A DNA stretch of 64,000 bases, from contig NC_019966.1 in the NCBI RefSeq assembly GCF_000328565.1, positions 3,596,001 through 3,660,000 on the forward strand, read 5' to 3'. Of the stretch, positions 62,766 to 64,000 are shown piece by piece. The notes under the pieces were generated by a model. That model was not told the DNA's origin and did not search any database. It worked only from the letters and a program-made list of their open reading frames with translations. Origin of the DNA: Mycobacterium sp. JS623. GTDB lineage: Bacteria; Actinomycetota; Actinomycetes; Mycobacteriales; Mycobacteriaceae. Positions within the stretch are counted from its first letter, which is position 1, and each line of letters starts with the position of its first letter. The position numbers and the translations under genes were made by a program.

Positions 62766-62782
62766 TGACAGTCCTTCCCTGA

Positions 62783-64000
62783 CTAGAGCGGCGAGTAGAG
62801 CGGATGACGCTCGGCGAGCTCGCTGACCGCCCGCGCCCACTTCGCGGTGTCCGCGTCCGGCGTGGCGATCAGGCACTGCGCAATGAGATCGGCGACGGCG
62901 GCGAAGTCCTCGGCATCAAAGCCGCGGGCTGCAAGCGCAGGCGTGCCGATACGCAGCCCGGACGTCACCATCGGCGGCCGCGGATCGAATGGAACAGCGT
63001 TGCGGTTCACCGTGATCCCGATCGTCGCCAGCCGGTCCTCGGCCTGCCGCCCGTCGATGTCGGCGTTGCGCAGATCGACGAGTACTAGATGGACATCGGT
63101 GCCACCGGTGAGCACGGCGATTCCCGCATCGCGCACGTCGGGCGCCGACAGCCGCTCGGCCATGATCTTTGCGCCCTCGATGACGCGCTGCTGACGCTCG
63201 ACGAAATCGGGCATCGCCGCCATCTTGAAGGCCACCGCCTTGGCCGCGATCACGTGCTCCAGCGGTCCACCCTGCTGACCGGGGAACACTGCCGAGTTGA
63301 TCTTCTTGGCGATGTCCGCGTCCTTCGTCAGGATGATGCCGCCGCGCGGTCCGCCAAGGGTCTTGTGCGTGGTCGAAGTGACCACGTGCGCGTGCGGCAC
63401 CGGCGACGGGTGCAAGCCCGCCGCCACCAGCCCTGCGAAGTGAGCCATGTCGACCATCAGGTACGCGCCCACCTCGTCGGCGATCGCCCGGAACCGGGCG
63501 AAATCCTGGTGCCGCGGGTAGGCCGACCAGCCGGCGATGATCATCTGCGGTCGGTGTTCGCGGGCCGCCTCGGCAACCTGATCCATGTCGATCAGGTAGT
63601 CGTCGCGCGAGACCCCGTAGGCGGCAACGTTGTACAGCTTGCCCGAGAAGTTCAGCCGCATTCCGTGGGTGAGGTGACCGCCGCAGTCGAGCGAGAGTCC
63701 GAGGATGGTGTCGCCCGGCTTGAGCAGTGCATGCATGACGGCCGCATTGGCCTGCGCACCAGAGTGCGGCTGCACGTTCGCGAACTCGGCGCCGAACAGG
63801 AACTTGATTCGGTCGATCGCCATCTGCTCGATGACGTCGACGTGCTCGCAGCCGCCGTAGTAGCGCCGCCCGGGGTAACCCTCGGCGTACTTGTTAGTGA
63901 GCACCGAACCCTGCGCCTCCATGACCGCGAGCGGCGCATGGTTCTCCGAGGCGATCATCTCCAGGCCGGTGCGCTGGCGTTCTAGTTCCTTGCCGATCAA
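62783..64000 (-). CDS. glyA: Serine hydroxymethyltransferase GlyA, 5' partial
   Basis: 405 residues visible. The N-terminus runs off the window, since the family has about 20 residues before [23 protein letters not shown]-binding and catalytic features include [38 protein letters not shown] and the Schiff-base Lys in [16 protein letters not shown]. It converts serine and tetrahydrofolate to glycine and 5,10-methylene-tetrahydrofolate. The following sdaA suggests this is the second SHMT gene (glyA2-like) and not the housekeeping glyA; that inference is positional. Confidence 0.95.
   Translation of the reverse strand: MIGKELERQRTGLEMIASENHAPLAVMEAQGSVLTNKYAEGYPGRRYYGGCEHVDVIEQMAIDRIKFLFGAEFANVQPHSGAQANAAVMHALLKPGDTILGLSLDCGGHLTHGMRLNFSGKLYNVAAYGVSRDDYLIDMDQVAEAAREHRPQMIIAGWSAYPRHQDFARFRAIADEVGAYLMVDMAHFAGLVAAGLHPSPVPHAHVVTSTTHKTLGGPRGGIILTKDADIAKKINSAVFPGQQGGPLEHVIAAKAVAFKMAAMPDFVERQQRVIEGAKIMAERLSAPDVRDAGIAVLTGGTDVHLVLVDLRNADIDGRQAEDRLATIGITVNRNAVPFDPRPPMVTSGLRIGTPALAARGFDAEDFAAVADLIAQCLIATPDADTAKWARAVSELAERHPLYSPL

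Overview
This window is chromosomal DNA from a mycobacterium, most likely a Mycolicibacterium-type environmental species. It is high-GC with dense coding. From about 10.9 to 55.5 kb the gene order is recognisably that of M. tuberculosis Rv2045c to Rv2097c as I recall it: lipT, lppI, Rv2049c-like, rbpA, ppm1/lnt, Rv2053c- and Rv2054-like, cobN, cobG, cobH, cobIJ, cobK/M/L, Rv2073c/Rv2074, pepE, Rv2090 (fenA), Rv2091c, helY, tatC, tatA, pafC, pafB, pafA. Family names rest on protein motifs that I read directly. No database search was run.

Layout. 0-7 kb: a partial Ala/Arg 11-mer repeat protein, an RDD membrane protein, a gluconate module (gntP, gntK, divergent GntR regulator), a DUF4333 lipoprotein interrupted by one in-frame TGA, an SCO6745-type protein, YnfA and an SDR. 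7-12.4 kb: an aminoglycoside-phosphotransferase-like fusion overlapping a copper amine oxidase, then lipT. 12.4-16.5 kb: lppI, a CDF metal exporter with its ArsR repressor, ssuD, and a truncated ssuA. 16.5-23 kb: RNA polymerase-binding protein RbpA, polyprenol-phosphate-mannose synthase and lipoprotein N-acyltransferase as separate genes, an amidohydrolase, FxsA, a dienelactone hydrolase and two tandem PPOX-fold flavoproteins. 23-39 kb: the aerobic cobalamin (corrin ring) pathway, with interruptions: a TauD dioxygenase, two paralogous small proteins that share an upstream motif, and a CGNR regulator/EamA transporter pair with a strong dyad between them. 39-47.6 kb: pepE, VOC and MarR genes, fenA, helY and the Tat translocase.

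47.6-55.5 kb is the Pup-ligase region. pafB and pafC are adjacent as expected, but about 4.5 kb of type VII secretion (ESX)-associated genes lies between them and pafA. These are an EspK-like protein, an internally duplicated membrane protein, an EspJ-like protein and small coupled ORFs. On the other side of pafA is an EspC-like small protein coupled to a WXG100/DUF1023 hydrolase. No ESX core genes (EccB/C/D/E, MycP) are in the window.

57.6-60.2 kb holds the clearest mobile element: a group II intron with a reverse transcriptase. It sits inside the HNH motif of a 5'-truncated 13E12-type HNH endonuclease gene. Both boundaries, EBS1/IBS1, EBS2/IBS2, domain V and a plausible domain VI can be read. 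The window ends with an epoxide-hydrolase-like enzyme, sdaA and the 3' part of glyA. I found no tRNA, rRNA or CRISPR array. No gene-free stretch exceeds about 350 bases; the two longest (53.8-54.2 kb and 60.2-60.5 kb) are described in the entries.
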